From the NCBI GenBank assembly GCA_024404245.1, contig JAKSQH010000008.1, positions 1 through 44,991 of the forward strand: a stretch of 44,991 bases of DNA. Reading direction: 5' to 3'. Each line of letters opens with the position of its first letter. The stretch's first letter is position 1. This stretch comes from Clostridia bacterium. Lineage in GTDB: Bacteria > Bacillota > Clostridia > Christensenellales > Aristaeellaceae. Both the position numbers and the translations under genes were made by a program. Positions 7,921 to 16,293 of this stretch are shown here, piece by piece. The notes beneath the pieces are model-generated. The model saw nothing but the letters and a program-made list of their open reading frames with translations. It was not told where the DNA came from and did not search any database.

Positions 7921-8676
7921 TTATCCGACGGAGTATTTCGCGACGGGCGTATATTCTTCATCCCCGGAGTCAATGAACAGTTCTCTCGCGGCGGTGATCC
8001 CCTTTTCCGCCATGATGATCTCCAGAAAACAAAGGAAAATACCGATATCGATCCTGTTGAAATATCCGACGGAACCCGCGGGCATGATGCCTCGTTTTCC
8101 CGGTTTCCTGTATCGGGAAACAGTCAGTACGCCGGCTTCATTTTTCACATACCATGGCTGGGAATTGCAGGCACTGGGCGCGAACCGGGCAATCTCCGCT
8201 ATGCCGGAGGTATCCCCCGGCCAGATTTCCTCAGCCATCTTTCTTTTCGCCCTGTACATGTCCTTCCGGAACAGCGATTCATTATTCACCTTGCGGACAG
8301 CAATCATGATCACATAATCCAGCCCGTCATATACAGGCTCGTCCGGTTTTCCGATACCGAACCACAAGGTGCCGATGCCGCGGGAAACAAGGTACAGATC
8401 CAGCTGCTCACCCATATAGCCGGCGTTCAGCAGGTAGTTATCCTTTTTCTCGCTGTAGATCAGGATGCAGTATTCGGCATCACGCTTGAAATGCACTTTC
8501 TCGGACGGCACGATTCGCAGGGCTGTTCTGATATCCGGATACAGCCTGCCGAACGTATGCCAGACACGTTCAATTTCCATCAATTCCTGAATCGTGACGG
8601 TATCGGAACCGGTGCCCCTGAACAGATGAAACGATTTTCTTCTGAAGATTTCCGGATAAAGTTCCGCGCTCAACAA
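7921..8676 (-). CDS. Nitroreductase family protein (TM1586-like)
   Basis: A 251-residue flavoprotein of the nitroreductase fold. The N-terminal YPEIFRRKSFHLFRG is the FMN-phosphate-binding region of the TM1586-type branch. Further marks are GYMGEQLDLYLVSRGIGTLWFG (about 86-107) and ARFAPSACNSQPWYV (about 162-176), which usually holds FMN contacts. The family reduces quinone-like or nitro compounds with NAD(P)H; the natural substrate is unknown. There is no ATG in front of the conserved region. The start is a TTG: 8676 lies seven bases after GGGAGGG, while TTG codons at 8682 and 8673 are alternatives. It has its own promoter at 8721-8749 and is divergent from an AraC gene. Confidence 0.85.
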   Translation of the reverse strand: MLSAELYPEIFRRKSFHLFRGTGSDTVTIQELMEIERVWHTFGRLYPDIRTALRIVPSEKVHFKRDAEYCILIYSEKKDNYLLNAGYMGEQLDLYLVSRGIGTLWFGIGKPDEPVYDGLDYVIMIAVRKVNNESLFRKDMYRAKRKMAEEIWPGDTSGIAEIARFAPSACNSQPWYVKNEAGVLTVSRYRKPGKRGIMPAGSVGYFNRIDIGIFLCFLEIIMAEKGITAARELFIDSGDEEYTPVAKYSVG

Positions 8677-8720
8677 CGGCAATCCCTCCCCGGACGGCTA
8701 TGCTGCCGCCATATATCCGT

Positions 8721-8749
8721 ATTATACACCGGAGGCGGATTTGCTTCAA
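8721..8749 (-). promoter_or_regulatory. Promoter of the nitroreductase gene
   Basis: On the minus strand TTGAAG (8749-8744), 17 bases and a perfect TATAAT (8726-8721), about 45 bases upstream of the TTG start. Confidence 0.7.
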
Positions 8750-8880
8750 CCGGAACTCCGGCCGGCTGAAACCGGTACCGGGGAAGTGAAATACAACCGT
8801 GACCCGGATATCTACGGGTGATGTTTACGGACGAGTACGGTTATTTTTATACTGTGTGCGGTTACATGGCAAACGCGGGA

Positions 8881-8910
8881 TTTACAAACATTTCTTTCAA
8901 CGGTTATAAT
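8881..8910 (+). promoter_or_regulatory. Promoter of the AraC-type regulator
   Basis: TTTACA (8881-8886), 18 bases, TATAAT (8905-8910). The expected transcript start near 8917 lies before the ATG at 8938 but after an in-frame ATG at 8818, so it decides the start of the gene. Confidence 0.65.
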
Positions 8911-8937
8911 ATGCACAAACGCCGGAGGGAAAAGAAA

Positions 8938-9690
8938 ATGCTGATCGAATACGGCAATATGGATACTGTTGCAGCGTGGGAACCGGTTGAGGAAGTACCG
9001 TCGGGATATTCCCGGATTTATTATATCACAAAGGGCGACGCGATCTATGAAGCGGCCGGTGACAGACGTCATCTGACACCGGACCATCTTTATGTATTCC
9101 CGTCCATGATTCCTTACCGTGTGTGGCATGAGAGCGGGCAGGAACTGGAGTACACCTATCTGTATATGGATTTTCCGAAACACCGTGTAAACGGACTGAT
9201 TGAACTGCAGGTTGACGGTGAAACCTGTCTGCACGACTTTGCCGGCGCTGTGAGAAAAGCAATCTGTGAGGATAAAATCGATCTGCTGGAACATCTGGCG
9301 GACGCTTTCCCTTTCTTTCTGAACGAAAACGAGCACTTCATCCGGAATTCGGCAATGCTGAATGATGTGCAGAAATTCGTTTCAGAACATCTTTCCGAAG
9401 AGATAACCATTGAAGATATGAGCCGGATTTTCGGATATCATCCGAACTATTTTATCCGCCTGTTCCGCAGTGAAACCGGGCGTACACCTTACCGGTATAT
9501 TATGCAGATGCGGATGCAGCACGCCGTGAGGCAGCTGAACAAAGGGATGCCGAATGATGAAGTGTGTCATGCCTGCGGATTTACGGATTCCAGCACGTTT
9601 ACACGCGCGTTCCGGAAATACTTCGGGGTGACACCGCAGAAATACCGCAAGGGATGCCGTATAAGGAAAGTCACTCTGAACCCGTGTTAA
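8938..9690 (+). CDS. AraC-family transcriptional regulator
   Basis: A 250-residue regulator with a cupin-like sensor domain (about residues 10-120, with a YYITKGDA strand and HLTPDHLYVFPSMIPY turn) and two C-terminal helix-turn-helix motifs (about 145-245). The second HTH carries ACGFTDSSTFTRAFRKYFGVTPQKYR, the AraC signature. A frame to 8818 exists, but the TATAAT at 8905 and GGAGGG eight bases before 8938 support the shorter start. Such regulators usually sense a sugar and activate neighbouring genes. The corrinoid and methyltransferase genes follow 108 bases downstream on the same strand and are its likeliest targets, which is unusual for a sugar-type regulator. Confidence 0.88.
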   Translation: MLIEYGNMDTVAAWEPVEEVPSGYSRIYYITKGDAIYEAAGDRRHLTPDHLYVFPSMIPYRVWHESGQELEYTYLYMDFPKHRVNGLIELQVDGETCLHDFAGAVRKAICEDKIDLLEHLADAFPFFLNENEHFIRNSAMLNDVQKFVSEHLSEEITIEDMSRIFGYHPNYFIRLFRSETGRTPYRYIMQMRMQHAVRQLNKGMPNDEVCHACGFTDSSTFTRAFRKYFGVTPQKYRKGCRIRKVTLNPC

Positions 9691-9798
9691 CGGCCAGCGC
9701 GCTGCCGGAACGCAGAATATCTGATAATGAATAACGGTTCCGCGGCATCGGTAATCAGGAACGGTGCCGTGAAGCTGACAGGTGTAAGGGGGAACGGT

Positions 9799-10443
9799 AT
9801 GGAAAAGACTGAATTGATGAAAACAATTTCCGAGCAGCTGCAGAAAGGCAAGGCGAAGGATGTCAAAGCGCTTGTGAACGAAGCGATTGAAGCGGGTGTT
9901 CCGGCGGGCGAAATTCTTTCCGAGGGACTGCTGGCCGGGATGAGCGCGGTCGGTGACCGTTTCCGCGCGAATGAGATTTTTGTGCCGGAGGTGCTGGTAG
10001 CCGCGCGCGCGATGAACCAGGGCGCCGCGTTGCTGAAGCCGCTGCTGGCGGGTGAAGGCGTTCAGGCCGGCGGGAAAGTGTGCATCGGCACCGTACAGGG
10101 TGATTTGCATGATATCGGTAAGAATCTGTGCAAAATGATGATGGAGGGCAAAGGACTCGAGGTTGTTGATCTGGGTACGGATGTTGCTCCGGAAACCTTT
10201 GTACGCACGGCGAAGGAGCAGGAGTGCAGCGTGATCTGCTGTTCCGCGCTGCTGACAACAACCATGGAGAAGATGCGCGAGATTGTGGAAGAAGCGGAAA
10301 AAGCCGGAATCCGCGATAAAGTGAAGATTATGATCGGCGGCGCTCCCGTAACGCAGGAATACTGTGACCGGATCGGTGCGGACGCCTATACGCCTGACGC
10401 GGCAAGCGCGGCTGAACAGGCGGCAATATTCTGCAAAGGGTGA
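9799..10443 (+). CDS. Corrinoid protein of a methyltransferase system (MtbC/MtaC type)
   Basis: A 214-residue cobalamin-binding protein. The first 85 residues form the helical cap domain (MtaC/MetH-like, with VGDRFRANEIFVPEVLVAARAM split over 51-72). The rest is a Rossmann-like B12 domain with GDLHDIG (101-107), whose His104 coordinates cobalt, followed by VVDLGTDV and a C-terminal IGGAPVTQEYCDRIGADAY. Such proteins carry a methyl group between a substrate methyltransferase and an acceptor methyltransferase. The start at 9799 has GGGGGGA six bases upstream; a longer frame to 9727 lacks a site. The next gene overlaps by one base (TGATG), so the two are translationally coupled. Confidence 0.9.
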   Translation: MEKTELMKTISEQLQKGKAKDVKALVNEAIEAGVPAGEILSEGLLAGMSAVGDRFRANEIFVPEVLVAARAMNQGAALLKPLLAGEGVQAGGKVCIGTVQGDLHDIGKNLCKMMMEGKGLEVVDLGTDVAPETFVRTAKEQECSVICCSALLTTTMEKMREIVEEAEKAGIRDKVKIMIGGAPVTQEYCDRIGADAYTPDAASAAEQAAIFCKG

Positions 10444-11447
10444 TGTCCGTGAATATGCGTAAATGGCTGCGCGCGGCAGCCGGAACACCGGGAAACGCGT
10501 TGCCGGTTCTGTCCTTTCCGGCCGCGGCAAGGCTGAATATTCCGGTGGGGCAGCTGGTGCGCGACAGCGCGCTGATGGCTGATGTGATTGCCTGCGTTGC
10601 CGGAAATACGGAAACAGCGGCCGCGGTGAGTCTGATGGACCTGAGTGTGGAAGCGGAGGCTTTCGGGGCATCGGTACACTTTACACAGAATGATGTACCG
10701 GTGATCACCGGTCAGCTTGTCGGTGATGAGGCCGCTGCCGCGGCACTCGCCGTGCCCGCTGTCGGCAGCGGCCGTACCGGCGTGTGTGTGGACGGCATCC
10801 GGCAGGCAAAGCGGCGGATTACCGATAAGCCTTTGCTTGCCGGGATGATCGGACCGTATTCATTGACCGGCAGGCTGATGGATGTAACGGAGATCATGTA
10901 TCTGTGTTATGATGAACCGGATACGGTGCACACCGTTCTGCGCAAGACAACGGATTTTCTGATTGCTTACGCGCGAGCGTTCCGGGAAGCGGGCGCGGAC
11001 GGAATTATTATCGCGGAGCCGCTCGCGGGTCTGCTCGGCCGCGATATGTGTGAGGAATTCTCGAACCCGTATGTGAAAGAGATCATTGATGCCGTGCAGA
11101 CGGACGATTTCGCGGTGATCTACCATAACTGCGGGAATACCGTGATTCATATGATTCCGGAGCTGTACGCGCTGGGTGCGGCGGCATACCATTTCGGCAA
11201 CGCCGTGGATATGGCGCGTGTGCTCTCGGCGGCACCGGCGGATATGCTGTGTATGGGAAATATCGATCCTGCCGGGCTGCTGGTCAACGGTACGGCGGAT
11301 CAGGTGCGCGAAACGGTGGAAAAACTGCTTGCGGAATGCGACGGGAAACCGAATTTCCTGCTTTCTACCGGATGCGATGTTCCTCCGAACGCGAAATGGG
11401 AGAACATCATCGCATTCTTTGACGCGGCACATCACGGCAGACAGTGA
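10443..11447 (+). CDS. UroD-fold methylcobamide-dependent methyltransferase (MtbA/MtaA-like)
   Basis: A 334-residue protein of the uroporphyrinogen decarboxylase/cobamide methyltransferase superfamily. The zinc-site pattern of the methyltransferase branch is present: YHNC with His228 and Cys230, and STGCDVPP with Cys311. The decarboxylase substrate-binding arginines are not apparent. It should demethylate the corrinoid protein encoded just upstream and pass the methyl group to a thiol or other acceptor; in non-methanogens the acceptor may be tetrahydrofolate or another thiol. It overlaps the corrinoid gene at TGATG. No substrate-specific MtaB/MttB-type enzyme and no reductive activator gene is in the window, so the methyl donor is unknown. 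Confidence 0.88.
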   Translation: MSVNMRKWLRAAAGTPGNALPVLSFPAAARLNIPVGQLVRDSALMADVIACVAGNTETAAAVSLMDLSVEAEAFGASVHFTQNDVPVITGQLVGDEAAAAALAVPAVGSGRTGVCVDGIRQAKRRITDKPLLAGMIGPYSLTGRLMDVTEIMYLCYDEPDTVHTVLRKTTDFLIAYARAFREAGADGIIIAEPLAGLLGRDMCEEFSNPYVKEIIDAVQTDDFAVIYHNCGNTVIHMIPELYALGAAAYHFGNAVDMARVLSAAPADMLCMGNIDPAGLLVNGTADQVRETVEKLLAECDGKPNFLLSTGCDVPPNAKWENIIAFFDAAHHGRQ

Positions 11448-11467
11448 ACATATGCGTGAAAAACAAC

Positions 11468-11491
11468 GCGCGGCACAGAAATGTGCCGCGC
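11468..11491. repeat. Perfect inverted repeat after the methyltransferase gene
   Basis: GCGCGGCACA, loop GAAA, TGTGCCGCGC: a ten-base stem with a GNRA-type loop, 20 bases past the stop codon. It lacks a plus-strand T-run, so it may be a weak terminator or a 3-prime stabiliser of the corrinoid operon. Confidence 0.55.
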
Positions 11492-11828
11492 TGTTCATAC
11501 GCGGATATCCTGTATACACAGCGGCAGAGGGCGGAGTTTTTAACTTTTGACATAATTTCGGGAAGACCTGCCGGAAACACGGGAATGCTGCACAAATTTT
11601 TGATCAGATATGTATTTCGGCACATTTTTAGTCTGTAATGGTATACCTTTTTTGTGGGGTATTTGTTAATATACGCGGGATAAATTGACATAAAGACGGA
11701 ATATTACCATGTGTCATATGGATTGCATGGGATAACCGTCCGCATGACCGGTTTATCCGTCTGCTTTGACAGACGTTCGGGCGTTTTGCGCCTGTACAGT
11801 GCCCCCGCACGGAAAGAGAGATACAGAT
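11492..11828. other. Intergenic stretch upstream of the second AraC-type gene
   Basis: About 340 bases, AT-rich from 11535 to 11700. It holds a TTGACA at 11685-11690 but no convincing -10 box at the right distance. I see no gene in it. Confidence 0.4.
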
Positions 11829-12311
11829 ATGCCCCGCAAATACCCGGTTACAGGAACCGAATCCCCGAATGATGAGACAACAACCGAAAACACGGAACAG
11901 GCGGGTTACATCCGTTCCGGAACCGGCAAGGAACCGCGAAAAGATAACTTTCAGAGAATAACGGAGTATATGGAAGCGCATTACAACGAGCAGATTTCGC
12001 TTCAGGATGTGGCTTCCTACGCGTATCTGAACAGAACATATGTTTCCGAACTTTTCCCGAAAAAGCTCGGAATGTCCTTTACCAGCTACCGTAATTTGCT
12101 TCGGATCCGTCACGCGTGTGTCATGATGGAGAAAAGCAGCATGAGCCTGACTGAAATTTCGCGGGCTGTCGGTTATGACGCGCTCAGCAGTTTCTCCCGC
12201 GTTTTTCGCCAGATTATGGGCGTACCGCCGCAGCAGTATCGCAAAACACAGCTGAAGGCAAAAACATCCGCCGTTATGATGCAGATCCGCAGGGAAAAGG
12301 AAAATGACTGA
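11829..12311 (+). CDS. Short AraC-type regulator, DNA-binding part only
   Basis: A 160-residue protein made of a hydrophilic, probably disordered N-terminus (residues 1-40, rich in T, E, G) and one AraC DNA-binding domain (about 43-145). The first HTH is in ISLQDVASYAYLNRTYVSELF and the second in the conserved segment ending MGVPPQQYRKTQ. There is no sugar-binding cupin or receiver domain, so it either senses through a partner or is constitutive. I chose 11829 because GAAAGAGAG lies before it; the frame runs back to 11766 without a site. It converges on the GH43 gene and may control it. It resembles the C-terminal half of response-regulator-type AraC proteins, so it could be a decayed longer gene. 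Confidence 0.8.
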   Translation: MPRKYPVTGTESPNDETTTENTEQAGYIRSGTGKEPRKDNFQRITEYMEAHYNEQISLQDVASYAYLNRTYVSELFPKKLGMSFTSYRNLLRIRHACVMMEKSSMSLTEISRAVGYDALSSFSRVFRQIMGVPPQQYRKTQLKAKTSAVMMQIRREKEND

Positions 12312-12330
12312 TTTTTGAGGTTGTAAATGA

Positions 12331-12360
12331 AGCGCGTGCCAATGCCGGCACGCGCTTTTA
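12331..12360 (+). terminator. Terminator after the AraC-type gene
   Basis: AGCGCGTGCC (12331-12340) pairs perfectly with GGCACGCGCT (12347-12356), followed by TTTTAGTTT. It separates the convergent regulator and GH43 genes. Confidence 0.85.
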
Positions 12361-12368
12361 GTTTATCC

Positions 12369-13787
12369 TTATTTGAGTTCGAAGGAGGCAAACTGCAGGT
12401 AACCGTTGCCTTTGAAAGTGAAGTAAAGGGAACGGATCCCGTCCGGAACGGAAACATCCGTTTCCGCGTAATGCCATACATTGTTGTACCCGATCGGGAT
12501 TTCTCCGATGACATCGCCGTTCCAGGCAAGCCGTATTTCCATGCTTCCGTTCGCATAGCCTTTTGTACGGATACCGATTTTTTTCACACCTTTACAGTCG
12601 AAATACCGGAATCCCGCTGTGGCGGAAGGACGCATGTTGGCGATATAGCTCATTCTGTCCTGTCCGTCGCCGCAGGTCTGGGTGATTTTCGGGAAACGGT
12701 CATCCATCCAGCCAGACCAGGGAATGTATTCCACATCCGTATCGGTGAAAAGGTGGCACGCGATATACGCCGGATACTCGCCTTCACCGCGCAGAGGCGT
12801 GGAAATGCCGCCGCAACTGGTGATCTCAGCCTGCATGATTGTACCGTCATCCAGAATTGTCAGCTTTTCCATACAGCCCTGACGGCTGTAATTGGTGCCG
12901 TTGGTGTGGCGGTGATAGAAAATGTACCAGCTGCCGTTGATCTCCGTCATGCTTCCGTGATTGTTCGCCGTATAGAACATGGGTTTTTCAGCCGGCTTGT
13001 AGGTATCGATGCCCATGTCGCACGCGCTGATAATCACTCCGCGGTAAACAAAACCTTCGACCGGACTTTCGCTGGTGGCGTAGCACAGCTCATGGAATTT
13101 AATGGATGAATAGATGAAATAGTACAGATTTCCGCGTTTACGGATGGAAGGCGCCTCAAAGAACTCATGTCCTTCAAATCCGGTACCGGCGCTGTACATG
13201 ACTCCGGGCGCCACAAAGCGCGGTGCTTCCTTTACGGTGAGCATGTCCTTATCCAGAACGGTGACCATTGCGCCGTGGCGGGACAGATCGCCGTAACTGC
13301 AAAAGCCGGTATACAGGTAAGTTACATCGCCTTCCGTCAGCACACCGGGATCGAACTGCGGTTCATCGCCTTCCTTTTCGCCCAGACGGGTACCGTCAGG
13401 ATAGCGGACATTTCCGTAGAACTCGAAAGGCCCGGTGGGATTGTCGGCAACAGCCACGGAAACATAGCCGCAATTGCTGAGTACGTAATACAGGTAATAC
13501 CGTCCGTCGGGACCGACGGCCACATCGGGCGCGTACAGATTGCCCTGCAGGTCCGCGTTGTCCGGATCCTGATCCTTACGGTAAATAACGCCTTCGCAGC
13601 GCCAGTTTCCCAGATCGTTTACCGGCGCGGACCAGCCCATATAGTCCCCCATACAGTAGACCTCACCGCCGAAGAAGTCATGGGAACCGTATACATAAAC
13701 CCGGTCACCGAAAACATAGGGTTCACCGTCCGGTATGTATTCCCAGGCGGGCAGATAGGGGTTGGTAAGCTGAGACATATTGTCCAT
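12369..13787 (-). CDS. Glycoside hydrolase family 43 enzyme with C-terminal carbohydrate-binding-like domain
   Basis: A 472-residue enzyme. The five-bladed propeller of GH43 spans about residues 5-340, with the opening NPYLPAWEYIPDGEPYVF (Asp20 the likely base), LYAPDV (Asp88, the pKa-tuning residue) and FFEAPSI (Glu211, the likely acid). The last 110 residues (about 360-472) are beta-rich and resemble a family 6-like carbohydrate-binding module. Members act on arabinose- or xylose-containing glycans. There is no signal peptide, so it should cleave imported oligosaccharides in the cytoplasm. The start at 13787 follows GAGAGGG; a longer frame to 13868 crosses the promoter. The AraC-type gene converging on it is a possible regulator. 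Confidence 0.92.
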   Translation of the reverse strand: MDNMSQLTNPYLPAWEYIPDGEPYVFGDRVYVYGSHDFFGGEVYCMGDYMGWSAPVNDLGNWRCEGVIYRKDQDPDNADLQGNLYAPDVAVGPDGRYYLYYVLSNCGYVSVAVADNPTGPFEFYGNVRYPDGTRLGEKEGDEPQFDPGVLTEGDVTYLYTGFCSYGDLSRHGAMVTVLDKDMLTVKEAPRFVAPGVMYSAGTGFEGHEFFEAPSIRKRGNLYYFIYSSIKFHELCYATSESPVEGFVYRGVIISACDMGIDTYKPAEKPMFYTANNHGSMTEINGSWYIFYHRHTNGTNYSRQGCMEKLTILDDGTIMQAEITSCGGISTPLRGEGEYPAYIACHLFTDTDVEYIPWSGWMDDRFPKITQTCGDGQDRMSYIANMRPSATAGFRYFDCKGVKKIGIRTKGYANGSMEIRLAWNGDVIGEIPIGYNNVWHYAETDVSVPDGIRSLYFTFKGNGYLQFASFELK

Positions 13788-13827
13788 TCTGTTTCCCTCT
13801 CTTTGCCGATATTCTTTATGATCATGT

Positions 13828-13833
13828 ATTATA
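13828..13833 (-). promoter_or_regulatory. -10 box of the GH43 gene
   Basis: TATAAT on the minus strand, about 41 bases before the ATG at 13787. No good -35 lies at 16-18 bases, which fits a promoter that needs an activator such as an AraC protein. Confidence 0.5.
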
Positions 13834-13883
13834 CCATAATACTGCCGTACCGCCTCTAAATTTCGCATATTATTTTGTATACG

Positions 13884-13906
13884 AAAAAGACATCCCGCAG
13901 GATGCC
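13884..13906 (-). terminator. Terminator after the 88-residue coiled-coil gene
   Basis: On the minus strand GGCATCC, a four-base loop and GGATGTC (one wobble pair), then TTTTT. It lies a dozen bases past the stop of the leftward gene ending at 13918. Confidence 0.75.
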
Positions 13907-13917
13907 TTTTCGTCTGC

Positions 13918-14184
13918 TCAGCCGCCGATTTTGAAAATTCCGGCCGCTTCCAGAATAATCAGGATGACAACGATCACCAGCAACGCGATCACGATATAAA
14001 TGATGATGTCCAGCTGATGAACGGTCAGGTGTACCTTATCAAACCATTCTTCTTTTTTCTCACGGATCGCCGTTGTCAGAAAACTTTCTTTCCTGATGGC
14101 TTCCTCGCGCATCGCGACAGCTTCCTCACGGGCCTTCACGGCTTTTTCGCGCGCTTCCAGGTCTTTTTCTCTTTTGCTCTTCAT
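13918..14184 (-). CDS. Small coiled-coil membrane protein of unknown function
   Basis: An 88-residue protein. Residues 3-50 are highly charged and form repeated seven-residue units (AREKAVK, AREEAVA, MREEAIR), a clear coiled coil. Residues 62-82 form one membrane helix rich in I, V and L, followed by GIFKIGG. The start lies four bases after the sugar permease gene ends, with GTAAGG upstream, so it belonged to that operon. The arrangement suggests a single-pass membrane protein with a cytoplasmic coiled coil. I do not recognise it, and such proteins are not standard parts of RbsC-type transporters. Confidence 0.75.
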   Translation of the reverse strand: MKSKREKDLEAREKAVKAREEAVAMREEAIRKESFLTTAIREKKEEWFDKVHLTVHQLDIIIYIVIALLVIVVILIILEAAGIFKIGG

Positions 14185-14188
14185 AGCC

Positions 14189-15004
14189 TTACTTCTTGGC
14201 GATGTATTTCCGGATATCAAGGGATACGGCCAGCACGATGACAAGACCCTGCACAACGTAGTTGTAGTAGGGGTTGACGCCCAGGAACTGGAGGATGATC
14301 TTCAGCAGTTCAAATACCAGAACGCCGACCAGGATGCCGGGCACCGTACCGATACCGCCGGTGGTGGAAACGCCGCCGATGGTGCAGCCCGCGATGGCTT
14401 CCAGTTCATAGCCCTGACCCATGGAGGCGGAAGCACCGCCGGATTTGGCCGCCAGCAGATAACCGGCCAGCGCGTACATAAGGCCGGCGGTCACATAGAT
14501 ACCGATCAGCGTTTTGGTTGTATTGACACCGGAAACTTCGGCAGCGACTTCATTGCCGCCGATCGCGTACATGTATTTGCCGTGACGGGTCTTATTGTAA
14601 ATGAACCAGAACAGAATGCCGAAAACAATCGCGACAAACAGCAGATAGGGAAGGTAGAACCCTTTCACATCACCGATGCGGCCGTTGATCAGCGATGTAT
14701 AGATCTTCTGGAAGCCGCCGATCGGCTGCGCGTCGGAAATGACAAGAGAAATACCGTAAATGATTGTCTGCGTGCCCAGCGTGGCAATGAACGGCGGAAC
14801 ATGGAGCTTGGTGATGATCAGGCCGTTGATAAGCCCCCAGACCAGACCGACAACGAGAACGATCAGCAGAACCAGACCGATGTTCATCTCCGGCGCCCAT
14901 TTCCACAGCCGGCCGGTGTAGTTGCCGCGCTGGCAGAGAATGCCGGCGATAACCGCGGCGAAACCGACCTGACGGCCGGCTGAAAGGTCGGTACCCTTTG
15001 TAAT
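14189..15004 (-). pseudogene. RbsC/MglC-type sugar ABC permease, N-terminally truncated
   Basis: The frame gives the C-terminal three quarters of a sugar permease of the BPL_permease_2 family, with the characteristic AIGGNEVAAEVSGVNTTK and the TIGGVSTTGGIGT segment near the C-terminus. An ATG at 14887 would give 232 residues. The protein homology continues upstream in frame through ITKGTDLSAGRQVGFAAVIAG (15004-14940 region), which is the conserved GxDLSxG region near residue 60 of intact permeases. Before that there is only a T-rich stretch and a TAA, with no start codon or ribosome site. About 60-80 N-terminal residues and the ATPase and binding-protein genes are missing. I infer a deletion or recombination end near 15005. 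Confidence 0.75.
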
Positions 15005-15151
15005 CAGACAGCCTGATAGGGGAAAAAAAGGACAGGGATTGTTTGTTTACACTGAGTTTACATAATGTTTATATTCAACGCAGGAAAAAACAGGAAAATC
15101 ATGCTATGATACACAGGCGATGAAGTTCTGTTCTGCAAGGAGACGATATGT

Positions 15152-16273
15152 ATGAGTAAAAACAGGGAACCGGACACTGTACCCGAAAACGTCGGCGCTG
15201 AGATAAACGCGGCACCGGCGGCGCGCACGGAGCCTAAAAAAAAGAAGAAAAAAGCCGGGAAGGTCATCCGCAGGATCATCGTGACACTGCTGATTCTTGT
15301 GATCCTCGCCGCCGCGGGGTTCTACGCGTGGAGCCGGCTGAAGGATCAGTACACCGTGACCTATCAGGCGTATACCGCGACCATCGGCACGATTTCCAAC
15401 TCACTGTCCTTCAGCGGAACGCTGCAGGCTGTGAATACGCAGGACGCGACGGCGAACGGGCAGACGACCGTGCGGAATATGTATGTCTCGGAAGGCGATA
15501 AGGTCAAGGCCGGTACAAGACTGGCGCGGCTCGCGAACGGCCAGGTGCTGGAGGCTGATTTTGACGGTACCGTGAATCAGGTGCTGTATGCCGCCGGTGA
15601 CAGCGTGGCTGCCGGCGCGACCGTGATTCAGCTGGTTGATTTTGACCACATGAAGGTCAGCATCCGCGTGGATGAATACGACATCGGGAATGTGCACACG
15701 GGGGATGTCTGCCGTGTGACCACAACAGCGACGGAAAAGGTTTTTGACAGCAGCGTTGCTTCCATCAACTATGTATCCTCTTCCACGGGCAATGTCGCGT
15801 ATTATACCGCGACCGCCTATGTGGATGTGGACGAGGGCTGCTATCCCGGCATGCAGGTAACGGTGACGGTGCCGCGGAATGAGGCAACCGATGTGGTGAT
15901 TCTGAAGGCGGACGCCCTCAGCTTTGATGAACTGAACAATGCCTTCGTTTATGTGCGTGATGATGAGGATCAGGTAACGGAGAAGCCGGTTGTGATCGGT
16001 GTGTCCAACGGCAATTATGTTGAGATCAGGGAAGGCCTTCAGAACGGCGATGAGGTGTACAGCGAAGTGAAAGTGGAAACCAACACCGCCGCCGGTCTGC
16101 TGATGAACCTTTTCGGAGGACGTAATTTCATGGGCGGAGGCCGGAACAATACCAATAACAACAACCGGAACGGTCAGCAGAATAACTGGGGCAGCTTCGG
16201 AGGCGGAAACGGCACAAACCGGACCGGAGGCGGAAACAGCGGCAATCCGGGCGGCGGCCGACCCGGAAACTGA
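15152..16273 (+). CDS. Membrane-anchored adaptor of a MacB-like ABC export system (HlyD family)
   Basis: A 373-residue protein with a lysine-rich cytoplasmic start (EPKKKKKKAGK), one membrane segment (about residues 44-64), then the adaptor fold: lipoyl half-motifs NMYVSEGDKVKAGTRLARL and VLYAAGDSVAAGATVIQLVD (flanking residues 110-165), beta-barrel and membrane-proximal domains. The last 50 residues are low-complexity glycine and asparagine. AAGGAGACG precedes the ATG. It is the first gene of an operon with an ATPase (20 bases on), a MacB-type permease and a lipoprotein. In Gram-positives such adaptors work with MacB/YknYZ-type transporters in export or envelope-stress defence; the cargo is unknown. 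Confidence 0.88.
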   Translation: MSKNREPDTVPENVGAEINAAPAARTEPKKKKKKAGKVIRRIIVTLLILVILAAAGFYAWSRLKDQYTVTYQAYTATIGTISNSLSFSGTLQAVNTQDATANGQTTVRNMYVSEGDKVKAGTRLARLANGQVLEADFDGTVNQVLYAAGDSVAAGATVIQLVDFDHMKVSIRVDEYDIGNVHTGDVCRVTTTATEKVFDSSVASINYVSSSTGNVAYYTATAYVDVDEGCYPGMQVTVTVPRNEATDVVILKADALSFDELNNAFVYVRDDEDQVTEKPVVIGVSNGNYVEIREGLQNGDEVYSEVKVETNTAAGLLMNLFGGRNFMGGGRNNTNNNNRNGQQNNWGSFGGGNGTNRTGGGNSGNPGGGRPGN

Positions 16274-16293
16274 CAGCGGAAAGAGGGAAGGAT

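Noticed and set aside
9382-10671. A 429-codon minus-strand frame across AraC and corrinoid genes
   Set aside because: It spans three well-supported plus-strand genes, lacks a ribosome site and has no domain.
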